From Streptomyces canus (GTDB lineage: Bacteria > Actinomycetota > Actinomycetes > Streptomycetales > Streptomycetaceae), in contig NZ_CP107989.1 of the NCBI RefSeq assembly GCF_041435015.1, positions 2,666,001 to 2,730,000 of the forward strand: a DNA stretch of 64,000 nt. The letters are read 5' to 3'. Below the pieces are notes generated by a model, which had not been told where the DNA came from, ran no database searches, and saw nothing but the letters and a program-made list of their open reading frames with translations. Within the stretch, counting starts at the first letter, position 1, and each line of letters opens with the position of its first letter. The translations under genes were made by a program, and so were the position numbers. This document shows positions 11,814 to 20,119 of this stretch, in pieces.

Positions 11814-14465
11814 GTGTCAGCACCGACCCGTAAGAGACGATGGCTCACGACCTGGGCCATCACCGCATCCGCCGCACTCGTGGCGATACCGGCAAGCGCC
11901 GCGTCCGGCCAGAGCAACAGCCCCTTCGGCGCCCGCACGCTCGCTCGACTCGCCGCCGAACGCGCGGACTCGGTGGGCGCCATGAGCCCCAAGGCGAAGG
12001 CCGAGGACGGTGACGGCGACGACGGCAACGAGGCCGACGAGATAGCCGAGGGCGCGGACCAGTACGCCGAGGCGCGCACCTCGCCCGGCATCGTCGCGCC
12101 GGGCGCCTACGGCGCCGCTTGGTCCGACCTGACGAAACTGCCGAGCAGCGGCGGCAGTTGGCGCAACGTCACCGACCTGCCGTACAACTCCGACGACTCG
12201 CGCTACCGCGACATCGACTCCAACTCCAGCGGCGGCTCCGGCAACGTCACCGGCCGGATGGCGGCGATCGCCGCCGACGACGACGGGTACGTGTACGCGG
12301 GCAGTGCGGGCGGCGGCGTATGGCGGTCCCGGTCCGGCGGCGGACACTGGCAGTCGATCAGCGACCCGCTGCCGGCCCAGTCCACCGGCGCGCTCGCGCT
12401 CGACGGAACCGGCCGACTGTGGCTGGGCACCGGCGAGGCGACCACCAACGCGGACGCCTACCTCGGCAGCGGCGTCTATGTCCTGTCCCACCCGCACCAC
12501 GGCACCTTCTCCACCCGCAGCCGGGTAGGCGGCGACGAGCTCGAGTCCACCAGCATCCACGAGCTGCGCTTCGGCGGCGGCAAGGTGTGGGCGGCGACCA
12601 GCGAGGGCGTGTGGAGCCACTCCACGAAGACGCTGAAGGGCGCCTGGAAGCTGGAGTTCGCGCCCAACCCCGACTATCTGCCGGGCCGTTCGGAGGCCGA
12701 CGACCCCGACGCGCCGTACAAGAACATCGCCAACGACATCGCGATCGACCCGAAGAACCCGAGCAAGGTCGTGCTCGCGGTGGGCTGGCGCAGCGGTGAC
12801 GACTACAACGGCTTCTACACCAAGGGCGCGGGCGGCGCCTGGACGCGGATCACCAGCGGCCTGGGCGACCTGCCCGCCGACGCGGACAACGTCGGCAACG
12901 TCACCTTCGCCCGCTCCGCCGACGGCTCCCGCTACTACGCCATCGACCAGTCACCGGAGCAGCTGAACACCAACCCGGACAGCGGTCTGGAGGGCATCTA
13001 CGTCTCCAAGTCCGGCTCCCCCACCGGACCTTGGACGAAGATCGCCGACTACCAGGGCCTGGCCGCCGACGGCTCCGCGCTCACCACCAGCGGCTACATG
13101 CCGGGCGTGCAGGCCTGGTACAACCAGTTCCTGACGGTCGACCCGGCGAACGCGGAGCACGTGTACGCGGGTCTGGAGGAGGTCTACGAGACCAAGGACG
13201 GCGGCAGCACCTGGTCGACCGTGGGCCCGTACTGGAACTTTTCCTTCCCCTGCTGGAACATCGACCCGGCCAAGCAGACCGGTGACTGCAACCAGACCAC
13301 CCACTCCGACCAGCACGGCGTGGCGATCGGCAGCTACCACGGCAAGAGCTTCGTGTACGTCGGCAACGACGGCGGCGTCTACAAGCGGCCGGTCAACGGC
13401 TCCCAGGACACCTCCGGGCACGCCACCGACTGGACCTCGCTGAACGACGGCACCATCGACACCCTGCAGTACTACTCGGTGGGCATCGGCAAGGACCTGG
13501 ACCACGGCGGCGTCTCCGTGACGGGCGGCCTTCAGGACAACGGCCAGTCCGTCCTGCGCAGCAACGACCGTGTGATGGGCTCCAACTTCGGCGGGGACGG
13601 CGGCGACACGCTCACCGACCCGGCCAACGGGTGCAACATCGCCGAGGAGTACGTCTACCTCTCCATCCAGGTGACGCAGAACTGTGCCGTCAACGACGGC
13701 AGTTGGATCGACGATGCCGCCAAGGCCACGTCGTACAACGTCGCCCCGGCCGACAACGCGACCAGCGAGGCCCGCTTCATCGCCCCGCTCACGGCCGACG
13801 CCAAGAACCCCTCGACCTGGATCGCGGGCGGCCGTCACGTGTGGGTGCAGACCCATGGCTACGCCATCCGCAGCGGCAGCGAGTGGACCAGCCTGTACGA
13901 CCTCGGCGAAGGCCGCACCGCGACCGCCGTCGCCACCTCCGGCGGCAAGGTCTACGCGGCCTGGTGCGGGCCCTGCAACAACCAGGGCTTCGCCCGCGGG
14001 ATCTCCGTCGGCAATACGGACGGCACCGGATGGCACGACATCGCGCTGCCGGTGGACGGGACCGTGCCCAACCGTTACCTCAGCGGCTTCGCCGTCGACC
14101 CGAAGCACGCCGACCACGTCTACCTCACGGTCAACGGCTTCTCCCGGCAGTGGACCGAGGGGCCGGGCGCGGGCGTGGGTCACGTCTTCGAGTCCAAGGA
14201 CGGCGGAACCACCTGGAAGGACATCTCGAAGAACCTCCCCGACGTGCCGGCCGACTCCGCGGTCGTCACGCCGAACGGTGGTCTCGCCGTGGGCACCGAC
14301 CTCGGCGTCGTCTACCGGGCGCCGGGACGTACGACCTGGCAGCGCGTCGGCAACCTCCCGGCGGTCGCCGTGCTCCAGGTGAAGCTGAGCCCCGACGGCA
14401 GCACGCTGTACGCGGCCACCCACGGCCGCGGCATCTACACGATCAAGGTGCGCGACTGCGGCTGA
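11814..14465 (+). CDS. Secreted BNR/sortilin-type beta-propeller protein
   Basis: 883 aa, starting at GTG 11814, where GGGAGG lies 5 bases upstream. Residues 1-31 are a signal peptide (KRRWLTTW to IPASAAS), followed by an acidic linker (DGDGDDGNEADE). The rest is repeated propeller blades of the BNR/VPS10 type: WRSRSGGGHWQSI, YETKDGGSTWSTV, FESKDGGTTWKDI and VYRAPGRTTWQRV. The family includes secreted xyloglucanase- and sialidase-like proteins, but I see no catalytic motif that would define the activity. It ends in a hairpin terminator. Confidence 0.85.
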   Translation: MSAPTRKRRWLTTWAITASAALVAIPASAASGQSNSPFGARTLARLAAERADSVGAMSPKAKAEDGDGDDGNEADEIAEGADQYAEARTSPGIVAPGAYGAAWSDLTKLPSSGGSWRNVTDLPYNSDDSRYRDIDSNSSGGSGNVTGRMAAIAADDDGYVYAGSAGGGVWRSRSGGGHWQSISDPLPAQSTGALALDGTGRLWLGTGEATTNADAYLGSGVYVLSHPHHGTFSTRSRVGGDELESTSIHELRFGGGKVWAATSEGVWSHSTKTLKGAWKLEFAPNPDYLPGRSEADDPDAPYKNIANDIAIDPKNPSKVVLAVGWRSGDDYNGFYTKGAGGAWTRITSGLGDLPADADNVGNVTFARSADGSRYYAIDQSPEQLNTNPDSGLEGIYVSKSGSPTGPWTKIADYQGLAADGSALTTSGYMPGVQAWYNQFLTVDPANAEHVYAGLEEVYETKDGGSTWSTVGPYWNFSFPCWNIDPAKQTGDCNQTTHSDQHGVAIGSYHGKSFVYVGNDGGVYKRPVNGSQDTSGHATDWTSLNDGTIDTLQYYSVGIGKDLDHGGVSVTGGLQDNGQSVLRSNDRVMGSNFGGDGGDTLTDPANGCNIAEEYVYLSIQVTQNCAVNDGSWIDDAAKATSYNVAPADNATSEARFIAPLTADAKNPSTWIAGGRHVWVQTHGYAIRSGSEWTSLYDLGEGRTATAVATSGGKVYAAWCGPCNNQGFARGISVGNTDGTGWHDIALPVDGTVPNRYLSGFAVDPKHADHVYLTVNGFSRQWTEGPGAGVGHVFESKDGGTTWKDISKNLPDVPADSAVVTPNGGLAVGTDLGVVYRAPGRTTWQRVGNLPAVAVLQVKLSPDGSTLYAATHGRGIYTIKVRDCG

Positions 14466-14476
14466 CAACGGCGCGA

Positions 14477-14508
14477 CAGGGGTGGCCCCGCTTCCGGGGT
14501 CACCCCTG
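14477..14508. terminator. Bidirectional terminator between convergent genes
   Basis: CAGGGGTGGCCCC and GGGGTCACCCCTG form a stem with one G-T pair and a 6-nt loop. It starts 12 bases after the propeller stop codon and overlaps the last codons of the convergent lipoprotein gene. Confidence 0.75.
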
Positions 14509-15078
14509 CGTCGGATAGGGCACCACGTCCACGTGCAGTGTGAACGCGACCCGCGCCGCGCCCGCCACGTCCGGCGCCTTCGCCCGCGCGGTGACCTGGG
14601 CCGTACCGCCCCGGGTGCCCGCGCACCGCAGCGAGGCGCGGGCCGTGCCGTCCGCGTCCACCCGCCAACCGGACGCCAGGACGAAGGCCGGCGCGGAACT
14701 GAGCACGGCCGTCCACCGCCTGTCGTCCGCCCGGGGCTCCAGGACGAGGGACACGACGGCTCCCGGCCGCAGGCACAGCCGCTGGACGACCGCGTCCCCG
14801 GGCCTGAAGAGGACCTCCGCGCGCCCGGACACACAGCGCGCCGCCGACGGAGACGGCGCGGCGGCCGAGCCGGACGGGTTGTCGGACGGGCTCCCTCCAG
14901 TCGGGCTCACGGACGGGGACGGGGACGGAGCGGCGGACGCGCGCGTCGACGTGCCCCCCGACGGCTCTGTCGCACCGCCGCTCCCTCCCGAAGGCCCCGT
15001 AGGCCCTCCCGCCGACGTACCGCACGCCACCAGGACGGCCGCCCCGGCCACCGCCCACACTCCGGCCCACCACCGCAT
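14500..15078 (-). CDS. Probable lipoprotein
   Basis: 192 aa from ATG 15078, preceded by GGAGG at 7 bases. A short signal peptide ends in the lipobox LVAC at residues 16-19, so the protein should be lipidated and exported. A long Gly/Ser/Pro/Thr linker follows (GTSAGG to SPSAA). The C-terminal 100 residues are a compact beta-rich domain with one Cys pair (RCVSG...QRLCLRPG) and another Cys further on. No enzymatic motif is seen; function unknown. Confidence 0.75.
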   Translation of the reverse strand: MRWWAGVWAVAGAAVLVACGTSAGGPTGPSGGSGGATEPSGGTSTRASAAPSPSPSVSPTGGSPSDNPSGSAAAPSPSAARCVSGRAEVLFRPGDAVVQRLCLRPGAVVSLVLEPRADDRRWTAVLSSAPAFVLASGWRVDADGTARASLRCAGTRGGTAQVTARAKAPDVAGAARVAFTLHVDVVPYPTQG

Positions 15079-15151
15079 TCCGGCACCTCCTGGCCCTCGT
15101 ACGGACACCAGCATGCCTCTTCGACGCGGATCCGGGGCCGCTCGTCCGTGG

Positions 15152-15976
15152 TCAGAAGCGCATCGCGTACGAGATACGGCGGCGCAGGGACTTGGTGCGC
15201 TGTGCCTCGTGGAACCGGTCGTCCTGTTCCAGGACCTCGGTGGCCTCGCGGACCCGGACGCCGGCCCGGTCGATGGCCTCGTCGAGCGGCATCACCAGCG
15301 GCAGGCCGAAGATGTCCACGATCTGCGCCACCCGCTCGCGGACACTGCCGCCCACGACGTGGTACGGGATCTGCAGCTCCTCGAGGGTCTCGATCAGCAG
15401 GTCGTCGGAGAGTTTCCGGAACTTCTCCGACACCGGCCGGTGGCCGTCGGCCTTCATGGCGAACTCGACGGGGAGGTGGACGTAGGCGTCGTAGATCCGC
15501 TTGGCGCGCGCCTTGGTGACGGCGCCGTAGGCGTCCATGTACTGGCGGTAGAACCGCTTCACCGGCAGCCCGGCGATGTTCTTCGCCGTCTTGACCAGGA
15601 GGTTGGCCCCCGGGTTGATGCCGACCCGCATCCGTGCCTCACCGTAGATCCACTCGTGGATCACGGAGCCGTCCGAGATGAACGGCCCCGCGCCCGACTC
15701 GTGGTGGATGCGCTCCTCGAGCCGTCGCAGCCCGAGCATCGTCAGCTCCGACGCGGTGAGTTCCTGGACCTGTTTGCCCGGGACGAGGTCCATCAGGATC
15801 TCGCGCGAGGTCATGGCGTGGGTGCGCGGTATGCCGGTCGCCATCGACAGGGCCTCGGTCGTGGTGCTCTTGCCGCTGGAGTAGGTGCCGGAGATGGCCA
15901 GGTGAAGGCCTCGTTCCCCGGAGGGTGCCGCGGAGGGTGAGGCGGCCTGCACGGCCGGGGTGCTGGTGTCACTCAT
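15152..15976 (-). CDS. NadR-like P-loop kinase/ATPase of the AvrD locus
   Basis: 274-aa cytoplasmic P-loop NTPase with Walker A GTYSSGKST (30-38) near the N-terminus, a fold like the ribosylnicotinamide kinase domain of NadR (AAA_28 type). PFISDGSVIHEWIYGEARM is a candidate Walker-B/lid segment. It lacks a nucleotidylyl-transferase domain, so it may be a small-molecule kinase. An AAGGA ribosome site precedes the ATG. It is the last gene of the run starting with the AvrD-like gene, 70 bases after the SDR gene, so its substrate may be the product of that pathway. This is inference from context. Confidence 0.72.
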   Translation of the reverse strand: MSDTSTPAVQAASPSAAPSGERGLHLAISGTYSSGKSTTTEALSMATGIPRTHAMTSREILMDLVPGKQVQELTASELTMLGLRRLEERIHHESGAGPFISDGSVIHEWIYGEARMRVGINPGANLLVKTAKNIAGLPVKRFYRQYMDAYGAVTKARAKRIYDAYVHLPVEFAMKADGHRPVSEKFRKLSDDLLIETLEELQIPYHVVGGSVRERVAQIVDIFGLPLVMPLDEAIDRAGVRVREATEVLEQDDRFHEAQRTKSLRRRISYAMRF

Positions 15977-16046
15977 GGTGTGTTCCTTCTCGTCTCAGGT
16001 GTGATGGCGACAGCCGGGGTGACCGGGACCGCCGGGCGGCTTCGGG

Positions 16047-16751
16047 TCATCCGCCCAGGCCCAGGCCGCCGCTGACGGGCAGGACGGCACCGGTCACATA
16101 GCGGCCCGACTCGCCGGTCAGATACCGCACCGCCGCGGCGACGTCCGCCACCTCCCCGGCGTGGCCCAGCGGGGTGATGGCCAGCAGGTGTTCGCGCCGA
16201 CGGTCGGTGATCCCACGGCTCATGTCCGTGTCGATCAGCCCCGGCGCGACGACGTTGACCGTGATGTTGCGGGGACCGAGCTCCCAGGCGAGGGAGCGGG
16301 CCATGCCGAGCATTCCGGCTTTGGAGGCCCCGTAGTTGACCTGTCCCGGCGCGCCGTACGCGTACGTCATCGAGGACATCAGGACGATCCGGCCCCAGCG
16401 GGCCCGCACCATGCCGCGCACGGCGCGCCGCACGGCACGGAAGGCGCCGTGCAGGTTCACGTCGATGACGTCGGTGAAGTCCCGCTCGTCCATGCGCAGG
16501 AACAGGCCGTCGCGGGTGATGCCCGCGTTCACGACGAGTACCTCGACCGGCCCGTGCTCCGCCTCCACCTTCTCGAACGCGGTGTCGATGCTCTTCGGGT
16601 CCGTCATCTCCGCGCGCACGGCGAACAGTCCGTCGGGCGGTTCGGTGTCGCGGTGGGTGATGGCGACGCGGTCGCCGTCCGCGGCAAGAGCGCGCGCGAC
16701 GGCGAGTCCGATGCCGCGGTTGCCGCCGGTGACCATGACTGAACGTCCCAT
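16047..16751 (-). CDS. SDR oxidoreductase, FabG-like ketoreductase
   Basis: 234-aa short-chain dehydrogenase. It has the NADPH motif GGNRGIG (9-15), NAG (VVNAGITRDGL), the catalytic Ser of SSMTYAYG, and Tyr-Lys of NYGASKAG, as in 3-ketoacyl-ACP reductases. The dedicated FabG of fatty-acid synthesis normally sits in a fab cluster; here it lies between an AvrD-like gene and a kinase, so reduction of a beta-ketoacyl-derived butenolide or ketone is a better guess. Its ATG overlaps the stop of the preceding ORF (TGATG), with GGAGG upstream. Confidence 0.9.
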   Translation of the reverse strand: MGRSVMVTGGNRGIGLAVARALAADGDRVAITHRDTEPPDGLFAVRAEMTDPKSIDTAFEKVEAEHGPVEVLVVNAGITRDGLFLRMDERDFTDVIDVNLHGAFRAVRRAVRGMVRARWGRIVLMSSMTYAYGAPGQVNYGASKAGMLGMARSLAWELGPRNITVNVVAPGLIDTDMSRGITDRRREHLLAITPLGHAGEVADVAAAVRYLTGESGRYVTGAVLPVSGGLGLGG

Positions 16752-17032
16752 CAGTGACTCCTCCGGCCCACGGCGTCGTCCCCGTGATCCGCGGGGCGCC
16801 GATCGGTGACCCGCCAGTGGGCGAACCTGAGATTCGCGGCCGCGGTGACGACGATGAGCGAGCCGATCTCCCCGTGGCTGGGCACGCGGCCGGAGCCGTT
16901 CGGGAGGCCGGGGCACAGGTCGCTGTCGTCCGCGCCACCGTGCGGGTCGTCCTCGTGATCGTGGTGAGTGCCGATGGCGGGGTGTGTTTCATGCCGTGTT
17001 TCGTGCCGTGTTTCGTGCCGTGTGCCGGTCAT
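16751..17032 (-). CDS. Small protein with RHET repeats, coupled on both sides
   Basis: 93 aa, not recognised. I accept it as real because its ATG overlaps the upstream gene's TGA (ATGA) and its own TGA overlaps the SDR start codon (TGATG), giving a continuous translational relay. The N-terminus is repetitive (RHETRHETRHETH), encoded by 12-bp tandem units, followed by a His/Asp-rich stretch (THHDHEDDPHGGADDSD) that could bind metal, and a more ordinary C-terminal segment (GSLIVVTAAANLRFAHWRV). Function unknown. Confidence 0.55.
   Translation of the reverse strand: MTGTRHETRHETRHETHPAIGTHHDHEDDPHGGADDSDLCPGLPNGSGRVPSHGEIGSLIVVTAAANLRFAHWRVTDRRPADHGDDAVGRRSH
16984..17019. repeat. Three 12-bp tandem repeats in the small AvrD-locus ORF
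   Basis: GTGTTTCATGCC at 16984-16995 is followed by two identical GTGTTTCGTGCC units (16996-17007, 17008-17019). They encode the RHET repeats. Being a multiple of three, copy change would alter length but not frame. Confidence 0.85.
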
Positions 17033-17661
17033 CGGTCCGCCTCGCTTCCGCGGCCCGCGGCCGCGCAGTGCTGCGCGCCCTCGACGAAGAGGTGCTCCAC
17101 GGCCGCCGCGAGCCGGCCCGCGGTCAGCGCGTTGGGCAGGATGCGCCGGGCGAAACGGGGGCTCGGCGGCAGTCCGTCCTGCCTCTCCTCGGTCATCAGC
17201 GGCGGAAGGAGCGCCACCGGGGTACGGGACAGTGCCGCGTCGCTGTCTTCGAGGAAGCGGGCGGCGCGGTCGCGGTGCGCGTCCGGCAGCCAGTCGAGGA
17301 ACGGCAGCCGCACCTCTACGACCTCGTCGTCCAGGAGTTCGCCGGAGCCGGTGCTGGTGCTGGTGCCGGTGCCGGTGCCGGTGCCGGCCATGAGGGACTC
17401 CAGCAGCCGGCAGGGCGCGGCCCGCAACTCCTGTCGCAGCAGCGGTATACGACGGTGGGCCTCGTCCAGCAGGACGAGCAGCGGCAGTCCCCTTTCTATG
17501 TGCTCGCGCACCATCGCCAGTTCATCCTCGTCCGGCCAAATTCCGGTGGGTGTCCAGTCCCCCGCACCGGGTTGCGGTGACGGCTCCTTCCAGAGCACAC
17601 GGGCCGGCCCTTCGAGTACGACGAGCACTTCTCCGAAGCGTAACGTCGGCGAAAAACGCAT
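17029..17661 (-). CDS. Unrecognised protein of the AvrD locus
   Basis: 210 aa with no family I recognise. The N-terminal half is mixed alpha/beta (FGEVLVVLEGPARVLWKE), then helical (EDELAMVREHIERGLPLLVLLDEAHRRIPLL). A Gly-Thr-Ser linker (AGTGTGTGTSTSTGSG), encoded by GGTGCC/GGTGCT hexamers, separates it from a C-terminal half with LPFLDWLPDAHRDRAARFLEDSD. No signal peptide or membrane segment is seen. GGGGGA precedes the ATG, and the stop overlaps the next start. It follows the AvrD-like gene by 140 AT-richer bases, so it may have its own promoter. Confidence 0.7.
   Translation of the reverse strand: MRFSPTLRFGEVLVVLEGPARVLWKEPSPQPGAGDWTPTGIWPDEDELAMVREHIERGLPLLVLLDEAHRRIPLLRQELRAAPCRLLESLMAGTGTGTGTSTSTGSGELLDDEVVEVRLPFLDWLPDAHRDRAARFLEDSDAALSRTPVALLPPLMTEERQDGLPPSPRFARRILPNALTAGRLAAAVEHLFVEGAQHCAAAGRGSEADR
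17349..17389. repeat. Hexanucleotide microsatellite inside the unknown AvrD-locus gene
   Basis: About seven copies of GGTGCC/GGTGCT in a row encode the Gly-Thr/Ser linker. The unit keeps frame, so slippage would change linker length only. Confidence 0.8.
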
Positions 17662-17800
17662 GACTTATTGATCCCCCGTATTGTTGCTGCAATTTCCGTG
17701 ATTCCGCACGGTCGGATTCCGACCGCCGTACCGCCAAAGGCATGGAATTTAATTTCCCCGTAATGCCGTGCCCATGACGATGTACCGGTGACGGGATTCG

Positions 17801-18814
17801 TCAGGCGGCGGTGGGCAGTCGGTGCGCGAGTGAGCACCGGCCGCTGATTCCGGCGAAGTCGTCGACGGCCAGATCCGAGGTGCGCCATGTCTGCCCGCCC
17901 ATGGTGACGAGGCGGGTGCCGGCGGTGCGGACGGTCGTCGCGAAGCTCCGGCCGAGCGGTCGCACCGGCGTCTGTGCGCCGATGACGAAGCGCCTCATCC
18001 AGAGCGTGTCCGTGCTGCCCCGGAGCAGTCCGTCCTGGGCGTAGAGCAGGGCCTGGGCCAGTTGGGCCACTCCGACGAGCGCGTCGACCGGCGAGACGGA
18101 AGGTCCGTAGGCCGCTTCCGCCCCGTGGGTCTCCGGGTCCGTCCGGGTGGCTACGACACGCTGGTGGCCCTGGATGAGCTGCTGGTCCAGGTCGACGTGG
18201 ACGTGGTCCGCGTACTGGTTGCGGTTCTTGTAGCCGTGGCCGTAATGCCGGGCGCTCGCCGGTCCCAGGGCCTGCGAGGCGTCGGCGTGAGCGACGGGGC
18301 CGCGGGCTCCGTCGCCTTGCTCGTGCGCGAGTGTGCAGCGCACGCGCAGTCCGCCGACCCGGCAGACGAAGGTCGTGCCGGTGAGGGCGGAGTGCTCGCG
18401 ATCCAGGGTGTCGGACGCGAGGAGCCGGCCCTCCACCGGGAAGTCCGCGAGGTCCTCGTGCGGAGAGCTCCCGGCGCGCACGTCGGCGTGCCGCAGCCAG
18501 GTGCGACGCTGTTGGGCGGCCGTCAGTCCGAAGGCTCGGCCGATGTGCACCTCGGCCAGGGTCACGGCCAGTACCAGTGCGTCGATGCTGCTGAGATGGG
18601 GCCGCAGTTCGTCGGTGCCCGACTTGCGGGACCAGTCCTGTGGATACGTCAGGGTGCCCCGCGCGGTGATGAGCGCTCCCGGGTCGGCCGAGCCGTCGGT
18701 GGTGATGTCCCTGAGGTCCTGCTCGACTCGCTTGTAACCGCTTCCGAAGAAGCGCGCACTGCCCGGACCGAGGCAGCTGTCAAAAGATCGGTAGAATAAA
18801 TCCTTACTGTTCAT
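17801..18814 (-). CDS. AvrD-family protein (syringolide-synthase-like)
   Basis: 337 aa resembling Pseudomonas syringae AvrD, the protein that directs synthesis of syringolide butenolide elicitors from a beta-ketoacyl thioester and a pentulose. Seen in the sequence: an opening CLGPGSARFFGSGYKRVEQ, a TYPQDWSRKS segment and HLSSIDALVLAVTLAEVHIGRAFG. The protein is an internal duplication: ALGPASARHYGHGYKN, SPVDALVGVAQLAQALL and TLWMRRFVIGAQTP in the second half repeat the first, as expected for a double hot-dog fold like AfsA. GGGGG precedes the ATG. Neighbouring reductase and kinase fit a dedicated small-molecule pathway. The family call is by eye. Confidence 0.68.
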   Translation of the reverse strand: MNSKDLFYRSFDSCLGPGSARFFGSGYKRVEQDLRDITTDGSADPGALITARGTLTYPQDWSRKSGTDELRPHLSSIDALVLAVTLAEVHIGRAFGLTAAQQRRTWLRHADVRAGSSPHEDLADFPVEGRLLASDTLDREHSALTGTTFVCRVGGLRVRCTLAHEQGDGARGPVAHADASQALGPASARHYGHGYKNRNQYADHVHVDLDQQLIQGHQRVVATRTDPETHGAEAAYGPSVSPVDALVGVAQLAQALLYAQDGLLRGSTDTLWMRRFVIGAQTPVRPLGRSFATTVRTAGTRLVTMGGQTWRTSDLAVDDFAGISGRCSLAHRLPTAA

Positions 18815-19080
18815 TCCCCCGTTTACCTCTCCCCGTGTCGCGGGCTTGACCCGCGTACCGGAGCCGCCAAGATTCGATCGGCTCTGGACATGAAAACACT
18901 AACACAGTCAAGTTGGGGCACAGCAAGGAATCAAGGCGCCTTGTGACGCTCCGCACAATAGCGCCGAAAGGTGTATCAGAAGAGTGGACTGACCAATTCC
19001 ATAATTAGATCAAAGAGGAACGATCCAAGAAAGGCGGATTCCGGAATTCCAGTAAACAAGAACGGGAACGGGGAGGCGCA
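18815..19080. promoter_or_regulatory. AT-richer leader region of the AvrD-like gene
   Basis: This 266-bp gap is clearly lower in G+C than its surroundings. Reading towards the AvrD-like gene it holds a TTGACT-like -35 (complement of 18906-18911) and a leader hairpin CGCGGG-CTTGA-CCCGCG (18839-18855). I found no convincing gamma-butyrolactone-receptor element. Confidence 0.4.
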
Positions 19081-19563
19081 CTAGCAGGCGATCACACGCG
19101 GCCAGCGATCGGCGAGCAGTTCGCCGAGCAGCGTCCTCAACCGCTCACGGTCGGCCTCGGGTACGGCGGCCAGGAAGTCCCGCTCGACCTGGTCGACCGC
19201 GTGCCCGGCGCGCTCGAGAGCCTGCCGGCCGCCGTCGGTGAGGCTCAGGATGTAGCGCCTGCGGTCCGACGGGTTGCGGCGGCGCTCCACATGGCCCGCG
19301 CCCTCCATCTCGTCGACCAGCGCGACCATGGTTGTCGGGTCCAGGTTGAGCAGTCGGCTCAGGTCCTGCTGGGAGAGGCTGAGGCCGCTCTCCAGGGCCG
19401 CGAGGACGTAGAAGTGGCGCACGCGCATTCCCTGCGCGGCCAGTGCCCGTTCGGCGTCCTCCATCAGGAGCACGCCGGCCTTGTGCAGCAGGTATCCGGT
19501 TCTGCGGACGAGGGGCAGGTCGAGCCCGGCGGGCTCCGCCGGGCCGGGCATCGCCTGTGTCAT
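19081..19563 (-). CDS. MarR-family transcriptional regulator
   Basis: 160-aa winged-helix repressor-type protein. The recognition region is LSLSQQDLSRLLNLDPTTMVALVDEME and the wing contains RRRNPSDRRRYILSLTDGG, the D-x-R-x-R pattern of MarR. It lies downstream of a DHA2 efflux pump on the same strand, the usual arrangement for a drug-responsive repressor of the pump. A dyad upstream of the pump (21649-21671) is the candidate target. ATG 19563 is the first start that gives a normal MarR length. Confidence 0.93.
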   Translation of the reverse strand: MTQAMPGPAEPAGLDLPLVRRTGYLLHKAGVLLMEDAERALAAQGMRVRHFYVLAALESGLSLSQQDLSRLLNLDPTTMVALVDEMEGAGHVERRRNPSDRRRYILSLTDGGRQALERAGHAVDQVERDFLAAVPEADRERLRTLLGELLADRWPRVIAC

Positions 19564-19731
19564 GCGGACCGCTCCCCTTGTCGCCGAGATGACCGCGCCG
19601 GGCAGACCGGGGACCGTCGGCCGTGCCGAGCGTCCCCTGTGCCGATCGTCGGTTCTTTGAAGGGTACTGGCCGTGGTGTCGGCCTCCAAGACCGGGCAGC
19701 CGCGCTCACCGCCCACGGCTGCCCGGTCCCT

Positions 19732-20119
19732 GTGCGGTCCCTCAGTACGATCCGCCGGCCGGCTCCTGACCGTGCCCCGCAACGCGTGCGGCAGGCACGG
19801 CGATCTCCTCGGAGCCCTCGCCGCCCTCGCCCGGGGCGGCCGCAGGAGACTCGGCGACCGTCGACGTTCCCGTACGGGCACTCTCGTGGAGGTCCCGGTT
19901 GCGGACGAAGGCGAACCCCACCGCCGTGCAGTCCCTCAGTACGATCCGCCGGCCGGCTCCTGACCGTGCCCCGCAACGCGTGCGGCAGGCACGGCGATCT
20001 CCTCGGAGCCCTCGCCGCCCTCGCCCGGGGCGGCCGCAGGAGACTCGGCGACCGTCGACGTCCCCGTACGGGCACTCTCGTGGAGGTCCCGGTTGCGGAC
20101 GAAGGCGAAGCCCACCAGC
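19732..20119. repeat. 194-bp tandem duplication of the efflux-pump gene 3' end
   Basis: Sequence from about 19737 to 19923 is repeated at an offset of exactly 194 bp (19931-20117) with only a few differences, for example T/C at 19867 and GAAC/GAAG near 19915. The right copy is the functional 3' end of the pump gene; the left copy repeats the C-terminal codons, including the stop, outside the gene. It fills most of the gap between the pump and marR. Confidence 0.92.

Noticed and set aside
18815..19080. Gamma-butyrolactone receptor binding element upstream of the AvrD-like gene
   Set aside because: I looked for the ARE pattern in this AT-richer region on both strands and found no convincing match.
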